The notes under the pieces: generated by a model | What the model saw: the letters and a program-made list of their open reading frames with translations, nothing else | Databases searched by the model: none | What the model was told of the DNA's origin: nothing | Position numbers and translations under genes: made by a program | Shown here: positions 1-10,600 of the stretch, in pieces | Position numbering within the stretch: position 1 is the stretch's first letter | Layout: the number at the start of each line of letters is the position of its first letter | Assembly (NCBI RefSeq): GCF_902806685.2 | Contig: NC_048547.1 | Location: 124,001 to 188,000, forward strand | DNA from: Maniola hyperantus | Taxonomy: Eukaryota; Arthropoda; Insecta; Lepidoptera; Nymphalidae | Reading direction: 5' to 3' | DNA: 64,000 nucleotides

Positions 1-234
1 CCGCTGCCAGGGGAAAATCTCCCCGGCTCCCTCAGAGCCGGTGCGGTAGCAGATAAGGATAGAATATGTACGTTAGTTGTTAAGGGAATAAAACATAGTT
101 ATTGTCCGTGTTACCAATGTTTAATTTCTAATCTCCCCACAAAGTAGGGAAAACCTCGAATATAGGTTCGAACCCTATTTTAATGTAGGTAGTGAAGACG
201 CGCTGAGGCCCAGGCGCCTTCCACTACGTTACAT
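1..234 (+). repeat. 5' LTR, 3' part (gypsy element)
   Basis: The segment ends ...TTACAT immediately before a primer-binding site. An AATAAA signal at 87-92 fits the R/U5 boundary region. Bases 123-234 recur without a mismatch at 4422-4533. The left edge is not identifiable and is probably upstream of the window. Confidence 0.85.
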
Positions 235-235
235 T

Positions 236-248
236 TGGCGCCCAACCA
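236..248 (+). other. Primer-binding site, tRNA-Lys type
   Basis: TGGCGCCCAACCA lies one to two bases after the LTR end. The first ten or so bases match the class of primer sites complementary to the 3' end of tRNA-Lys used by several insect gypsy elements; the match stops after CCCAAC. Confidence 0.7.
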
Positions 249-1111
249 AAAAAACCCATCCGTTTGGGGTTTCGGGACGCGGAAAGCTAGATCGCGCCAC
301 GTCTGTAACCCGTATAAAATAAATAGGCACGCACTGAACGTACGCAGTGGTGTCACCGGTATAGGGCGAACCATCTAGAAAGCATAGCACGCTTAAATAC
401 CGTAGATTTTTCGTGGCACTACTTAGAAACGGATATAAACCCTCCAAGTGGTCCACTCGCGACTATCTGGGGAGCTCGGCCTGATCGTAATCGAGGGTCG
501 ACACCAGGTGGTACCTGTGGACGCTGGAAAAAACCCTGTCAACAAAGTCAGCTAGTGACCACTCAGGAAGCTCGGCCTGATCGTAATCGGGGTGCCGATA
601 CTGAGTGGGAACTCGCAGACACTGGAGACACTAGCCGCCCCGAAGGGGACGACTAGCTTCACCGGTTGTTCAGGGTTGGTCATAAGGGTAAATATCCGGC
701 CGGGAGTATTAAAAATAAAGTAACCACGCGAATAGGAAATTGATACCCGCACACAGGATACCTATTCTTAAAGAAAAAGGATAGACATCCCGTCGAGATA
801 AACAAAAGCGCTCGAAAATTCAGAGGGGAAGAATTAGGGACCGGGAGCGCCCCAAAGGCAAACCGTTAGCAGCGCGTAGGCGCTAATAAATAAAAATAAA
901 TAATACAGTCCGCGAATTGGAAACATAGAAGAAACGTAGACAGTAGAATAAACTCTAAAATAGTAGAAATAAGTTAAACAGATAACTAGGAAGAAGATTT
1001 TTTTTAACAAGATATAGTACTTAGTAAGCCGAGTAAGAAAATACAATAAAAACCCAAGATAGTATAAATAAAGTAGATAGTAATTACTAACAAACAAACA
1101 AGAACAAAAAC
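249..1111 (+). other. Untranslated leader of the gypsy element
   Basis: About 860 bases separate the primer site from the Gag start, which is long for this class. A 21-base stretch starting AGCTCGGCCTGATCG occurs at 473-493 and again at 569-589, 96 bases apart. The last 200 bases are very A-rich. No plus-strand coding signal was seen; the frame on the other strand at 834-1097 only mirrors the A-rich composition. Confidence 0.7.
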
Positions 1112-4100
1112 ATGCCCACAGCTTGGATATACAAACTTAACAAACAAGAACTGACCGAAGAATTAGAAACCAGGAATATCGAAGTCCCAACCACAAGTAC
1201 AGTAGAGGAACTACGCAAACAGTGGTCACAGATAATCAAGACCGAGGACGAAACATCTCAAGAGAGTAACATGTCGAGCGAAAGCGAAATAAAAGAATTC
1301 GACAAAGCAATATCTCGATGGAAAATACAATTTGACACGACATGGGACGCCGTAGAATTCCTAGAAAGAGTGGAAGAACTGGCCGAGACCCTAGGGGTCA
1401 ATAAAAACAAAATAGTACAAGTAATACCGAGATGTCTTCACGGAAAAGCATCACAGTGGTACCGAAATAATAAACAACATTGGGAAAACTGGGACGACTT
1501 CACAAACGCCTTCAAACTTTACTATTACCCAAGTAATTATGAAAGGAATCTATTAGAAACAATCATCAACAGAAGACAACGAATGCAAGAAAAATTCGTA
1601 AACTACCTAACCGAGATACAAACACTGATACGGAGGTACGGGAAATTAACTCCAACCGAACAGTTAGAAAGGATTTATGACAACATGAAACCAAACTACC
1701 AATACTACATAAAGAGGAAGGACTTCAATACAATGGCGGAACTAATACAACTGACAGGGGATTACGAGAGAATAAATGTAGACCGATACAGGGACACATA
1801 TAGAAGATCCGGATACACAAGAAGAGAAAATCGAGCAGGAAATACCAACAATTATACGAAATACCAAGGACCGGAGGAACACAAGACAGAAGGAAAAAAA
1901 ATCCATGCTAACTACGATCCAGAGACATGCTGCTACAAGTGCGGAAGAAGAAACCACACAAGGCGAGAATGCCAAGCGAAGCAAGTGATCTTCTGCACCC
2001 GATGTGGACTGCTAGGAAAACTGACCCGAGATTGTTGCAATGCAAAAGAAAAAGGAAAAACAGAAAATTACACAACAAAAACCAAAGACAAGAAGGACAA
2101 TAGAATATTCATAGACGTGAAAATATACGGAAAACCTTTCAGAGCATTGATAGACACGGGCTCAACTAACTCATACATCAACAAAGAAATAATGGACACC
2201 ATCAAAGACAGGGTAAAAGGAACAATAAATAAAACACACACAATCAAATTGGCAGATGGATCAAAAATAGAAACAAAAGCAGCTCTAAACGTGGAAATAG
2301 ACATAAAAGGACGGCCCATAACACACCAAGTAATCTACCTACCATCGACGACGGTAATGATCATAGGCATGGACCTCCTATCCAGACTAGGACTCGCAAT
2401 AAACTGGACCGAGACAACATGCGAACAAACAAACATAGAAAAAACAGAAACTAAGGTCGACACAGAGACGAACCTAACAACAAAACAATACAAAGAACTA
2501 CAAAACGTATTACAAGAAGAATTTGAAAAGGCCGATAAAAGCCCAAAAGGAAACAACTGGATAAAACATAAAATAAAATTAAAACACAAAGAACCCATTA
2601 AACAAAAATACTATCCGAGAAATCCGAAAATGCAAGAAAAAATAAACGAACACGTGAACAAAATGTTAACAGAAGGAATCATAGAAAGATCAGACAGTCC
2701 ATACAGTTCACCGATAGTCATGGCAAAGAAAGACAACGGCGAATATCGATTTTGTATAGACTTCAGAAAACTGAACGAAATCACGGAAAAAGACGCGTAC
2801 CCACTACCCCAGATAGATAACACACTTGAGAAATTGAACAAGGGAAAATACTTCTCCAAATTCGACCTAAAGAACGGGTATTGGAACGTCAAACTAGACG
2901 ACGCGAGCAAACCACTCACAGCATTCACAGTCCCGGGAAAAGGACTATTCCAATTCAAAGTAATGCCTTTTGGACTACACTCGAGCGGCGCAACATTTCA
3001 AAGACTACTAGACAGGGTAATAGGCCCAGAACTAGAACCAAACGCATATGTGTACTTAGACGACATAATAGTATGTAGTAAGACGTTCGAAGAGCACATA
3101 TTACACGTAAAGGAAATATTCCGAAGAATTCGAGAAGCAGGCCTAAGAATTAATAAAGAAAAATGCGAGTTCTGCAAACACCAAGTAGAATATCTGGGTC
3201 ACATAGTTACAAAAGAAGGACTAAAAATGAACGAGGGAAAAATCCAGGCAATTAAGGAACTAAAAGCCCCTAGTAACACCAAAGACGTCAGACGATTCAT
3301 CGGAATGACTTCATGGTATAGGAAGTTCATACCGAAATATGCAGAGGTGACAGCACCGTTGGTAAAATTATTAAAGAAAGACACAAAGTTCGACTGGGGA
3401 GAAGAACAGCAAAATCAATTCGAGAGAATAAAAACCTTATTAATGGAAGACCCAATACTGACACGAGCAGACTTTTCCAAACCATTCGTACTACAGACAG
3501 ACGCGAGCGACACAGGCCTGGGAGCAGTACTTATGCAAGAAAACGAAGGAGAACATAAGATAGTAATGTACGCGAGCCGAACATTACAACCACCGGAAAC
3601 CAGATATACAACTACAGAAAAGGAATGCCTCGCAGTTATATGGGGAATAAGGAAAATGAGACCGTTCCTAGAAGGATACCACTTCACGGTGATAACAGAC
3701 CACCAAGCTCTTAGGTGGTTAAACACCCTGAAAAATCCATCAGGCAGGTTAGCAAGATGGGCATTGGAGCTACAACAGTATAACTTTGATATAGTGTACA
3801 GACCAGGGAAACAAAACGTAATAGCCGACGAACTGTCAAGGAACCCAGTTTGTGCAACAACGATCGAAGACAGAGACTGGTACACACAAAAATTCAGCAA
3901 AATAAAGAACAACCCCGAAACAGACCAAGACTACCGGATTGAAGAAGGAAAACTCTACAGGAGAATAAGCAACCCAAAATATGGGGGAAAATTAGACCCA
4001 GCGACAGAATGGAAGCTATGCGTAAAAAACACAGATAAACACAGAGTCCTAGCACAAAATCACGATGAGCCAAATGCAGGACACCTAGGAATATACAAGA

Positions 4101-4588
4101 CATTTAATAAGGTAGCACAACGATACTACTGGCCAGGATCGTTCAGAGACGTAGCCACATACATAAACAAATGCCAGATCTGTCAAAAACATAAAACCTC
4201 ACAGGAAAAAAAACCAGGACTAATGCACATCAAGAACGCAGGAGAACCCTGGGAAGTAGTAACGACTGACCTCATAGGACCACTGCCCAGATCCACCAAA
4301 GGATTCCAGTGGATAATAGTCTTCCATGATAAATTCACAAAATGGTCGGAAATAAAACCATTACGGACCGCAACATCGAAAACAGTTGCAAATGCACTAA
4401 AAGAATGCATCCTCATGAGACAATTTCTAATCTCCCCACAAAGTAGGGAAAACCTCGAATATAGGTTCGAACCCTATTTTAATGTAGGTAGTGAAGACGC
4501 GCTGAGGCCCAGGCGCCTTCCACTACGTTACATACTTATTAGTGTAGGGCTAGGGTCACAAAGTGGCAGCTTGCGCTCTGCAGTGTAG
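1112..4588 (+). CDS. Gag-Pol polyprotein of a Ty3/gypsy element, integrase truncated
   Basis: One 1158-residue frame encodes capsid and replication enzymes without a frameshift between gag and pol. Gag fills about residues 1-270. A CCHC zinc knuckle spans C274, C277, H282 and C287; a second knuckle (C295, C298, C308) has Lys303 in place of His. The aspartic protease shows DTGS at 348-351. Reverse transcriptase shows MPFGL and the YLDD active site at 648-651. RNase H begins with the TDAS motif (D797). Integrase retains its HHCC zinc finger (H984, H991, C1021, C1024) and the first catalytic Asp (TTD, D1053). It ends near residue 1103, before the second Asp and the Glu. Residues from about 1104 to the stop come from LTR and flanking DNA. 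The start ATG follows an A-rich context (ACAAAAACATG). The frame is intact to the junction, so the deletion is fairly recent or the element was otherwise young. Integration activity in cis is not possible. Confidence 0.93.
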   Translation: MPTAWIYKLNKQELTEELETRNIEVPTTSTVEELRKQWSQIIKTEDETSQESNMSSESEIKEFDKAISRWKIQFDTTWDAVEFLERVEELAETLGVNKNKIVQVIPRCLHGKASQWYRNNKQHWENWDDFTNAFKLYYYPSNYERNLLETIINRRQRMQEKFVNYLTEIQTLIRRYGKLTPTEQLERIYDNMKPNYQYYIKRKDFNTMAELIQLTGDYERINVDRYRDTYRRSGYTRRENRAGNTNNYTKYQGPEEHKTEGKKIHANYDPETCCYKCGRRNHTRRECQAKQVIFCTRCGLLGKLTRDCCNAKEKGKTENYTTKTKDKKDNRIFIDVKIYGKPFRALIDTGSTNSYINKEIMDTIKDRVKGTINKTHTIKLADGSKIETKAALNVEIDIKGRPITHQVIYLPSTTVMIIGMDLLSRLGLAINWTETTCEQTNIEKTETKVDTETNLTTKQYKELQNVLQEEFEKADKSPKGNNWIKHKIKLKHKEPIKQKYYPRNPKMQEKINEHVNKMLTEGIIERSDSPYSSPIVMAKKDNGEYRFCIDFRKLNEITEKDAYPLPQIDNTLEKLNKGKYFSKFDLKNGYWNVKLDDASKPLTAFTVPGKGLFQFKVMPFGLHSSGATFQRLLDRVIGPELEPNAYVYLDDIIVCSKTFEEHILHVKEIFRRIREAGLRINKEKCEFCKHQVEYLGHIVTKEGLKMNEGKIQAIKELKAPSNTKDVRRFIGMTSWYRKFIPKYAEVTAPLVKLLKKDTKFDWGEEQQNQFERIKTLLMEDPILTRADFSKPFVLQTDASDTGLGAVLMQENEGEHKIVMYASRTLQPPETRYTTTEKECLAVIWGIRKMRPFLEGYHFTVITDHQALRWLNTLKNPSGRLARWALELQQYNFDIVYRPGKQNVIADELSRNPVCATTIEDRDWYTQKFSKIKNNPETDQDYRIEEGKLYRRISNPKYGGKLDPATEWKLCVKNTDKHRVLAQNHDEPNAGHLGIYKTFNKVAQRYYWPGSFRDVATYINKCQICQKHKTSQEKKPGLMHIKNAGEPWEVVTTDLIGPLPRSTKGFQWIIVFHDKFTKWSEIKPLRTATSKTVANALKECILMRQFLISPQSRENLEYRFEPYFNVGSEDALRPRRLPLRYILISVGLGSQSGSLRSAV
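4422..4533 (+). repeat. Truncated 3' LTR fused into the integrase frame
   Basis: This is a perfect direct repeat of 123-234 (offset 4299). The pol frame runs straight into it. The left three-quarters of this LTR, the polypurine tract and the rest of pol were removed by one deletion with its right edge inside the LTR. Confidence 0.92.
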
Positions 4589-4603
4589 TGTGCTGTGTGA
4601 CAC

Positions 4604-4672
4604 GGCTGACGTGTCAGCGGGTCACGGCGGCGCGGCGCGGCTGACGTGTCAGCGGGTCACGGCGGCGGCGCA
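4604..4672. repeat. 35-bp tandem duplication with a CTGACGTGTCAG core
   Basis: Two copies of a GC-rich unit lie 35 bases apart. Each holds CTGACGTGTCAG, an almost perfect palindrome with a CRE-like TGACGT. The repeat sits 70 bases after the gypsy remnant. Confidence 0.8.
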
Positions 4673-5470
4673 GGCTCCAAACACTTACAAATGTAGAGTG
4701 CAGTTTAGTTTAGAACATGTTTACTCGTATGGAAATAATTACCTAATTTAAAACGATTTTTTGATGCGAATTTATGCATAAATTTAATCTTCTCATCTTA
4801 AATTGAACTGTGTTCGAACGTTTAATTTCTTTATCTATCACTGGGGTAGTATACCGGTTCGTACCGCCCCCCCCCCCCCCCCCCCACCGGGGGAGCTCCG
4901 TAACAAATCAAATGAAGCGGTTGGAACCCCTCTCACACGCCGCCGCTCGAGGGGAATTTAAACTAAATAGCGATTTTCTTTCTTTCAATCTTCCTCCAAT
5001 AGAAATGCTATGTATAAAGTCGAGCTCAGATCTATTACCTCTTTTATATCTCTAAACCTTGAGTTTAATAAGTTCACGTTCTGAGGTTGATGACAACTTT
5101 ACCGACCGCGACACCCATGGGCGACGCCACCGACAAAACTTGTTAAAATATGTACAGAAACATTCAGTCAGTGATGTACTAAGTTTTGTTTTATATAAGC
5201 TGTTCCTCTGGTAGTATCGTAATAATGTCAGAGCACTCCGGTGCTCTCTCCATCGCCCGCTGAGTGGCTCTGAGCTTTCTTTTGAGGCCTATAGTTAGCG
5301 ACTATGTACAAAACATAGATCGTGAATATTTTTTCTTCCTTTAGAAATGAACTTTTAACACGTAACTAAAGGTTTTATCGCAGCAAGTTATCGCAGTGAG
5401 GGGTCCGTCCGCTCGTGTTCGAGTGTCCCGTAGGTAAAGACTTGATTACTCGATGAGTGTAAACTACTTT
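4673..5470. other. Gene-free stretch with a poly-C tract and one dispersed repeat
   Basis: A run of 19 C occupies 4867-4885. About 55 bases at 5250-5305 (CTCTCCAT...GCTCTGAGCTTTCTT) resemble 47690-47745, so this is a dispersed repeat seen twice in the window. Nothing else was recognised. Confidence 0.5.
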
Positions 5471-5640
5471 TTTTTAAAGAATATTAGCCATGTCAATTGA
5501 CTAATATTCCCTTCAATTAAGCGAAAAGCTTGTGCTAGGATTGGGTACGACAATAGTGCAACGGATGGGGTTTGAACCGGCGACCTTTCGGAATTCAGTC
5601 CGCTCCTTAACCGTTGAGTTACTCAACTACAATGACTCCT
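5470..5640 (-). mobile_element. SINE with tRNA-Phe-like head
   Basis: Read on the minus strand it starts near 5636 with a tRNA-like head. The anticodon region has the GGACTGAA context and the B box is GGTTCAAACCCC. The body continues GCACTATTGTCGTACC and the sequence ends in an A-rich tail near 5472. The copy at 58125-58320 on the plus strand matches throughout, which defines it as a family. Confidence 0.8.
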
Positions 5641-5661
5641 TGTACAAAGTAATTACTGTCG

Positions 5662-5665
5662 GTAG

Positions 5666-5705
<40 letters not shown>
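5662..5705. repeat. (GTT)n microsatellite
   Basis: About 14 perfect GTT units. They lie directly downstream, in plus-strand coordinates, of the tRNA-Phe-like SINE. Confidence 0.95.
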
Positions 5706-6637
5706 CCCAACAGCGGCGCTGTGATACGACGGCGAGTTGCCGCGAACTGCCAACGAGTCACGAGCTTAGATCGCGGCGCGGGGCCTAACTGGACGTGACT
5801 GACTGCGGACCAGTTGCATGACAGGCGGTTAAACTTCCGTTACGGTTAGCGTTCTACTTTTACCAATAAAAAGCATCATGGGCCTCATATTTATACATCA
5901 ATGGTGACGGCTAAAATTGATGAGCTGGTGAACGAAACAGTGAAATGGAATGGCATAACATTTTACAGGAGCACCAAAAAACTGGATGAAAGCTTCTGTA
6001 CTACAATTTATACCGTTTTGATCAAAATCATGAACTTTGGACTCAAATTTAGTACAGTTTTAGGTCGTTTTGTTTGGAAATGAGTTTAAATTTGTATTTA
6101 GTAGCTAACATATAGCAGCTGTGTTCTGTGTTGATGAGGAGGCTGGGTAACTTGTTTGTATGCAGTTATACACGAAACTAACGAATTTAAACAATTTGTC
6201 GTTTATACAACTTACATTTAACTGTGAATTAGTTATTTACATAGCTTGTTGAATGTTATAAAATTTAACTATCTACGGTTTTACATAATATGAAAAAAAA
6301 AAAACACGATAACTTACATGCAACAATTTGGGATTCCTTAACGATAAAAAATCCTATACTTTTCTATTGAGTTTATGTTTTTTAAAATCAAAAAGAACTG
6401 ATATTAATTTGATAAATTCAAAAAGTTTTGTATGGCTAAGCGGATGACTAATTGTGACCAAAGATCGTAAACACCAATTTTGACCAATTTTGTGAAAGAA
6501 GAAGTCTTGACCATCAGTTAATACAAATTAATCTTATTAGAATAATGCAGGAGCCATTAAACGCAGTGCAGAGCTCTGATCCAACAGTCGGTACAACTCG
6601 TATTGTCGTGTCAGCCTGGAGGCGCGTCGGTTGCGTC
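5706..6637. other. Gene-free stretch
   Basis: GC-rich to about 5830, then AT-rich. The 60-residue frame at 5901-6083 has no recognisable domain or upstream signal and is not supported. No repeat family was recognised. Confidence 0.4.
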
Positions 6638-6638
6638 G

Positions 6639-6720
6639 CGCCGTGTTGCGCCGTGTCGCGCCGTGTTGCGCCGTGTCGCGCCGTGTCGCACCGAGTGAGG
6701 CACGGCGTGACACGGCGCGA
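6639..6720. repeat. 10-bp minisatellite with an inverted end
   Basis: About five copies of CGCGCCGTGT with T/C variants fill 6639-6692. The complement of the motif (GACACGGCGCGA) follows at 6709-6720, so the tract can fold back. Confidence 0.8.
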
Positions 6721-6822
6721 ATCACTTCCTATTTCCTAATCCGGACGACCAGTGCAATGTACCCGTAGATAGAATAATAGGTACATTTAAGTACTGTGTA
6801 ACTGCGTATGAGATAGTGATAG

Positions 6823-7020
6823 TGTTGTAAAGGAATGCAACCCTAGGTTTATAATCTGTTGACGATGTTTTTTTCTTCTTCTCTGTGACTTTTTCAAATC
6901 GGTGGTGACGTGTTTAAAATCTAGTAAAATCATTGTTAAATTTATTAGTCTTTCCAATACACTTTATATAGTAATTGAGTTAATGTGTTTTATTACGACC
7001 ACAATCAGTAAATTCTTTCA
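6823..7020 (+). repeat. 5' LTR (copia element)
   Basis: It begins TGTTGTAAAGG and ends ...CTTTCA next to the primer site, giving the TG...CA form. The first 193 bases equal the 3' LTR without a difference. Confidence 0.93.
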
Positions 7021-7033
7021 TGGTAGCAGAGCG
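7021..7033 (+). other. Primer-binding site, initiator tRNA-Met type
   Basis: TGGTAGCAGAGCG follows the LTR with no gap. This is the form used by many copia elements, which are primed by initiator tRNA-Met. Confidence 0.75.
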
Positions 7034-7119
7034 TGGTTGAGTTACGGAAAAATAATTGACACATCCGAACTTTGATTTGAGGTTACATGTAATTACAACG
7101 TGGCTGCGCAACATTGAAA

Positions 7120-7515
7120 ATGAATAGTAACAACAGTAATAATATGTTCAACATACAGAAATTGACGGGGCGTGACAATTTTGCTACTTGGAAGTTTAGT
7201 GTCCGCACATACCTTGAGCACGAAGACTTATGGCATTGCATTGATGCGACGAAACCTTTCGATGCTAACAAAGATATCAAAGCCAGAGCAAAATTGATAT
7301 TGTTACTAGATCCTCAGAACTATATACATGTGCAGGATTGTAAGACTGCGAGGGAAGTGTGGCTAAGCCTAGAAAAGGCCTTTGACGACAGTGGTTTGAC
7401 ACGGAGAGTGGGTCTCTTAAGGGATTTAATTAATACAAATCTGGAATCAAGCACTAGTGTAGAAGATTATCTTTTTCAGCAACCATCGGTGAGAGCAGCA
7501 ACAAGTGGTACATAG
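7120..7515 (+). pseudogene. Copia Gag, N-terminal part only
   Basis: This 131-residue frame starts at ATG 7120 (an Asn/Ser-rich start, then NIQKLTGRDNFATWK). It has the copia Gag features LTGRDNFATWKF, EVWLSLEKAF and SVEDYL. After the VEDYL motif the sequence jumps to protease-coding DNA, so the rest of Gag and the CCHC zinc knuckle are deleted. The frame ends at TAG 7513-7515, with a TGA in the same frame at 7537. Intact copia Gag is usually at least twice as long. It cannot supply a complete capsid protein. Confidence 0.85.
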
Positions 7516-7585
7516 ACTCTGGTGCATCCATGCATATGACGAACAGGAAGAATTGGTTGTACAACGTCACCGAGCCACCTATGGA
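7500..7585 (+). pseudogene. Copia protease fragment, out of frame
   Basis: The third frame reads NKWYIDSGASMHMT, with the copia protease active site DSGA at 7515-7526. This frame matches neither gag nor pol, which share a different frame. Indels therefore lie on both sides: one at the gag deletion junction and one near 7577-7590, where the sequence shifts to the ANKKQMAVK stretch that precedes the pol ATG. Confidence 0.8.
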
Positions 7586-7605
7586 CAGCAGCCAACAAGA
7601 AGCAG

Positions 7606-10600
7606 ATGGCAGTGAAAGCTATGGGAGATGTAAATATTAGTTTACCCGGTAATAAAAACATTCAGGTGAGAAATGTTCTGTATGTACCTGGTCTGGCAGC
7701 TAATTTACTCTCAGTGAGCACTATTGTAAACAATGGGTTTAAAATAACCTTCAATAATAAAGGCTGTGAAATATGTGACTGCAGCGGGAAGTATTTATGT
7801 TCAGCGACACTTTCCAATAAATTATACAGTCTAAATGTAGAAGAACTCTCTGTCCACCTAACCTCCACAGATGAAGCCGCTAATAATAATTGTATTCTAT
7901 GGCATACTCGAATGGGTCATCTTAATTTTTCAGATTTAAATAAGTTGCCCGAATGCACCGAAGGTGTGACTCTGGCTCAGAAGAAAAGCAATGTCACCAC
8001 CATCTGCCCCAGTTGCCTGGAAGGAAAACAAACAAGACAGCCTTTTAACAATCTTGGTACTAGAGCATCGAAGCCATTAGAACTGATACATTCTGATCTG
8101 TGCGGCCCAATGGAGAATCTCTCTTATGGAGGTATGAAATACTTTATAACTTTTATTGATGACTTTACACGAAAGGTGTACGTATACTTCATGAAAGATA
8201 AGATGAGTGTGCTTGAAATATTTAAAGATTTTAAAATGAAGGTGGAAAATGAGATGGATAATAAGATTAAGATAATTCATGGCATGGAATACTGTAACAG
8301 TACATTACAAAAGTATCTGTCCAGTTGTGGCATAACTCATCAAACAAGTACCCCCTACACTCCTCAGCAAAATGGACTGGCAGAGAGGATGAACCGTACA
8401 TTGGTAGAAAGAGCAAGAAGTATGCTCTGCTATGCAAATTTGGATAAACGGTATTGGGCTGAGAGTGTTGCCACAGCTGCATATATTGTGAACCGTTCAC
8501 CAACACGGTCACTAGGTGATAAAACACCATATGAAATGTGGAGTGGTAAAAAGCCAAACCTGTCTCATGTAAGAATATTTGGTTGTGAGGCCATGGTACA
8601 TGTCCCTAAGGAAAGGCGCCTTAAGTGGGACAGTAAGTCACATAAAATGATATTTGTAGGCTATTGTGAGAATTCAAAGGGTTACCGATTAATGGACCCT
8701 AAGACACATAAAGTAATTAAAAGTAGAGACGTTGTGTTTTTAGAAAAATTAAATGAATGTTACACTGTGCCTCTGTGTGAAAAGTCCAAGCCTGAGATTA
8801 ATAAGCAGAGCACATGCAGCACAGGCAATTTGTTACAAGATAATCTGTCAGAGAAATCCATAGAGAACCAGGTTCCTGATATTTCAGACTCGCCGAGTAC
8901 CTCAGTAGAAAAGGATGGTCCGGGCTCAAGTGAGTATGAAACAGATACAGGCGACTATGATCAGACATATTACCCTTCACCCCCTGTTGGACCAGTGATA
9001 CACAGAAACATCACTCTAAGGCCAAGAAATAGGTCTAACGATGAAAAGGGTAAATCTAGCCTTTTATGTCTTATGACAAACCTCACTGACCCACAAACTG
9101 TCGAAGAGGCCTTATCCTCAGTGAATGCGTCCGAGTGGAAAAAGGCTATGGATGAAGAGTATGAATCATTGATAGAAAATAATACATGGAGCTTGGCAGA
9201 TCTTCCAGACAATAAAAAGACTTTACCATGCAAGTGGGTGTTTAAATCAAAAACTGATCAACAAGGCAATATTATAAAATTTAAAGCTAGACTTGTGATT
9301 AAAGGCTATGCTCAAAAATCAGGAATAGATTATGGAGAAATATATTCTCCAGTTGTGAAATATTCTTCAGTACGTTACCTATTTGCTTTGGCAGTTAAAC
9401 TAAATCTACATATTGATCAAATGGATGCTGTCTCAGCATTTTTGCAGGGAGAAATTGATGCTGAAATCTATATGACACAGCCACAGCTGTATGAAGAGGG
9501 CTCACAGGTATGCCACTTACACAAGTCGCTATATGGGCTCAAACAAGCCAGCAGGCTGTGGAACATTAAATTGGATAAATCTCTAAAGGATATTGGATTG
9601 CAACGTTCACAGACTGATCCCTGCATTTATTATGATAGTGTTAAAAGTATATACATTGCTGTTTATGTGGATGATCTCATTTTGTTCACATCTCAAAAGG
9701 AAGACAAAGACATGATAAAAGAAAAATTAAAATTACATTTCAAAATGAAAGATCTAGGTGAAGTGAGTCAATGTATTGGGCTTAACATTACTAGAGCTGA
9801 TGGCAAAATAATGTTAGATCAACAAAAATATATAAAAGAAACATTAAGTAAGTTTGGAATGCTAGAGTGTAAACCTGTCAGAACACCTATAGAAGTGTCA
9901 GCAAAATTTGAAACAATTTCTGAAGATGAAACTGAAATAGATTTTCCCTATCAGCAAGCTATTGGCTGTCTTCTCTATATTGCTCAAGGAACTCGTCCAG
10001 ATATATCGTATGCAGTGAATACACTGAGTAGATTTAATAAAAATCCTAAATTAGAGCACTGGGTGGCAGTAAAAAGGGTGCTGAGATATTTAAAAGGTAC
10101 TAAAGATTTGAAGCTGACCTATACCAGAGATGGCGAAACCGGAATCTCCGGCTACTGTGATGCTGACTGGGCCAGCGACATTCATGACAGGAAGTCGTGC
10201 ACTGGCTATGTGTTTATGTTGCAGGGAGGTGCTGTTTCATGGTGTTCGCGCAAACAGCAAACCGTAGCCTTGTCCACTGCTGAGGCTGAGTATATGGCCA
10301 TGGCTTCGGCAGCACAAGAGGCTCTATGGCTGAGGCAGCTGCAGAAAGAACTGGGCCAGGCTCAAGAAAGTGCTCTACCAATCTACAGTGATAACCAAAG
10401 TGCTATAAGACTAACTACCAATGATTGTTATTTACCTCGGACAAAACATATAGATATAAGATTTCATTTTTTAAAGAACCATGTCAATAATAATGCGATA
10501 ATGTTTTGTTATGTTAAAGGAACCCTAATGATTGCTGATATACTAACAAAAGGGACTATATGTAATAAACATTTGTTTTGTACTAGAGGTATGGGCTTGC

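Larger units (their letters stand above)
1..4533 (+). mobile_element. Ty3/gypsy-type LTR retrotransposon, 3' deleted
   Basis: Order seen: LTR end (up to 234), tRNA-Lys-type primer site (236-248), long leader, one Gag-Pol frame (1112 onward), then a 112-bp LTR fragment (4422-4533) identical to 123-234. The integrase core, any downstream frame, the polypurine tract and most of the 3' LTR are gone. The 5' LTR probably begins outside the window, so no target-site duplication can be checked. Confidence 0.92.

Noticed and set aside
1112..4588. An endogenous retrovirus with envelope
   Set aside because: No envelope frame follows pol; the 3' end is deleted, so the former presence of one cannot be judged.
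5532..5798. Frame with a poly-Cys run
   Set aside because: It is the (GTT)n microsatellite read in the TGT frame, next to a reversed SINE.
5901..6083. A 60-residue gene
   Set aside because: No homology recognised, no promoter or polyadenylation structure.
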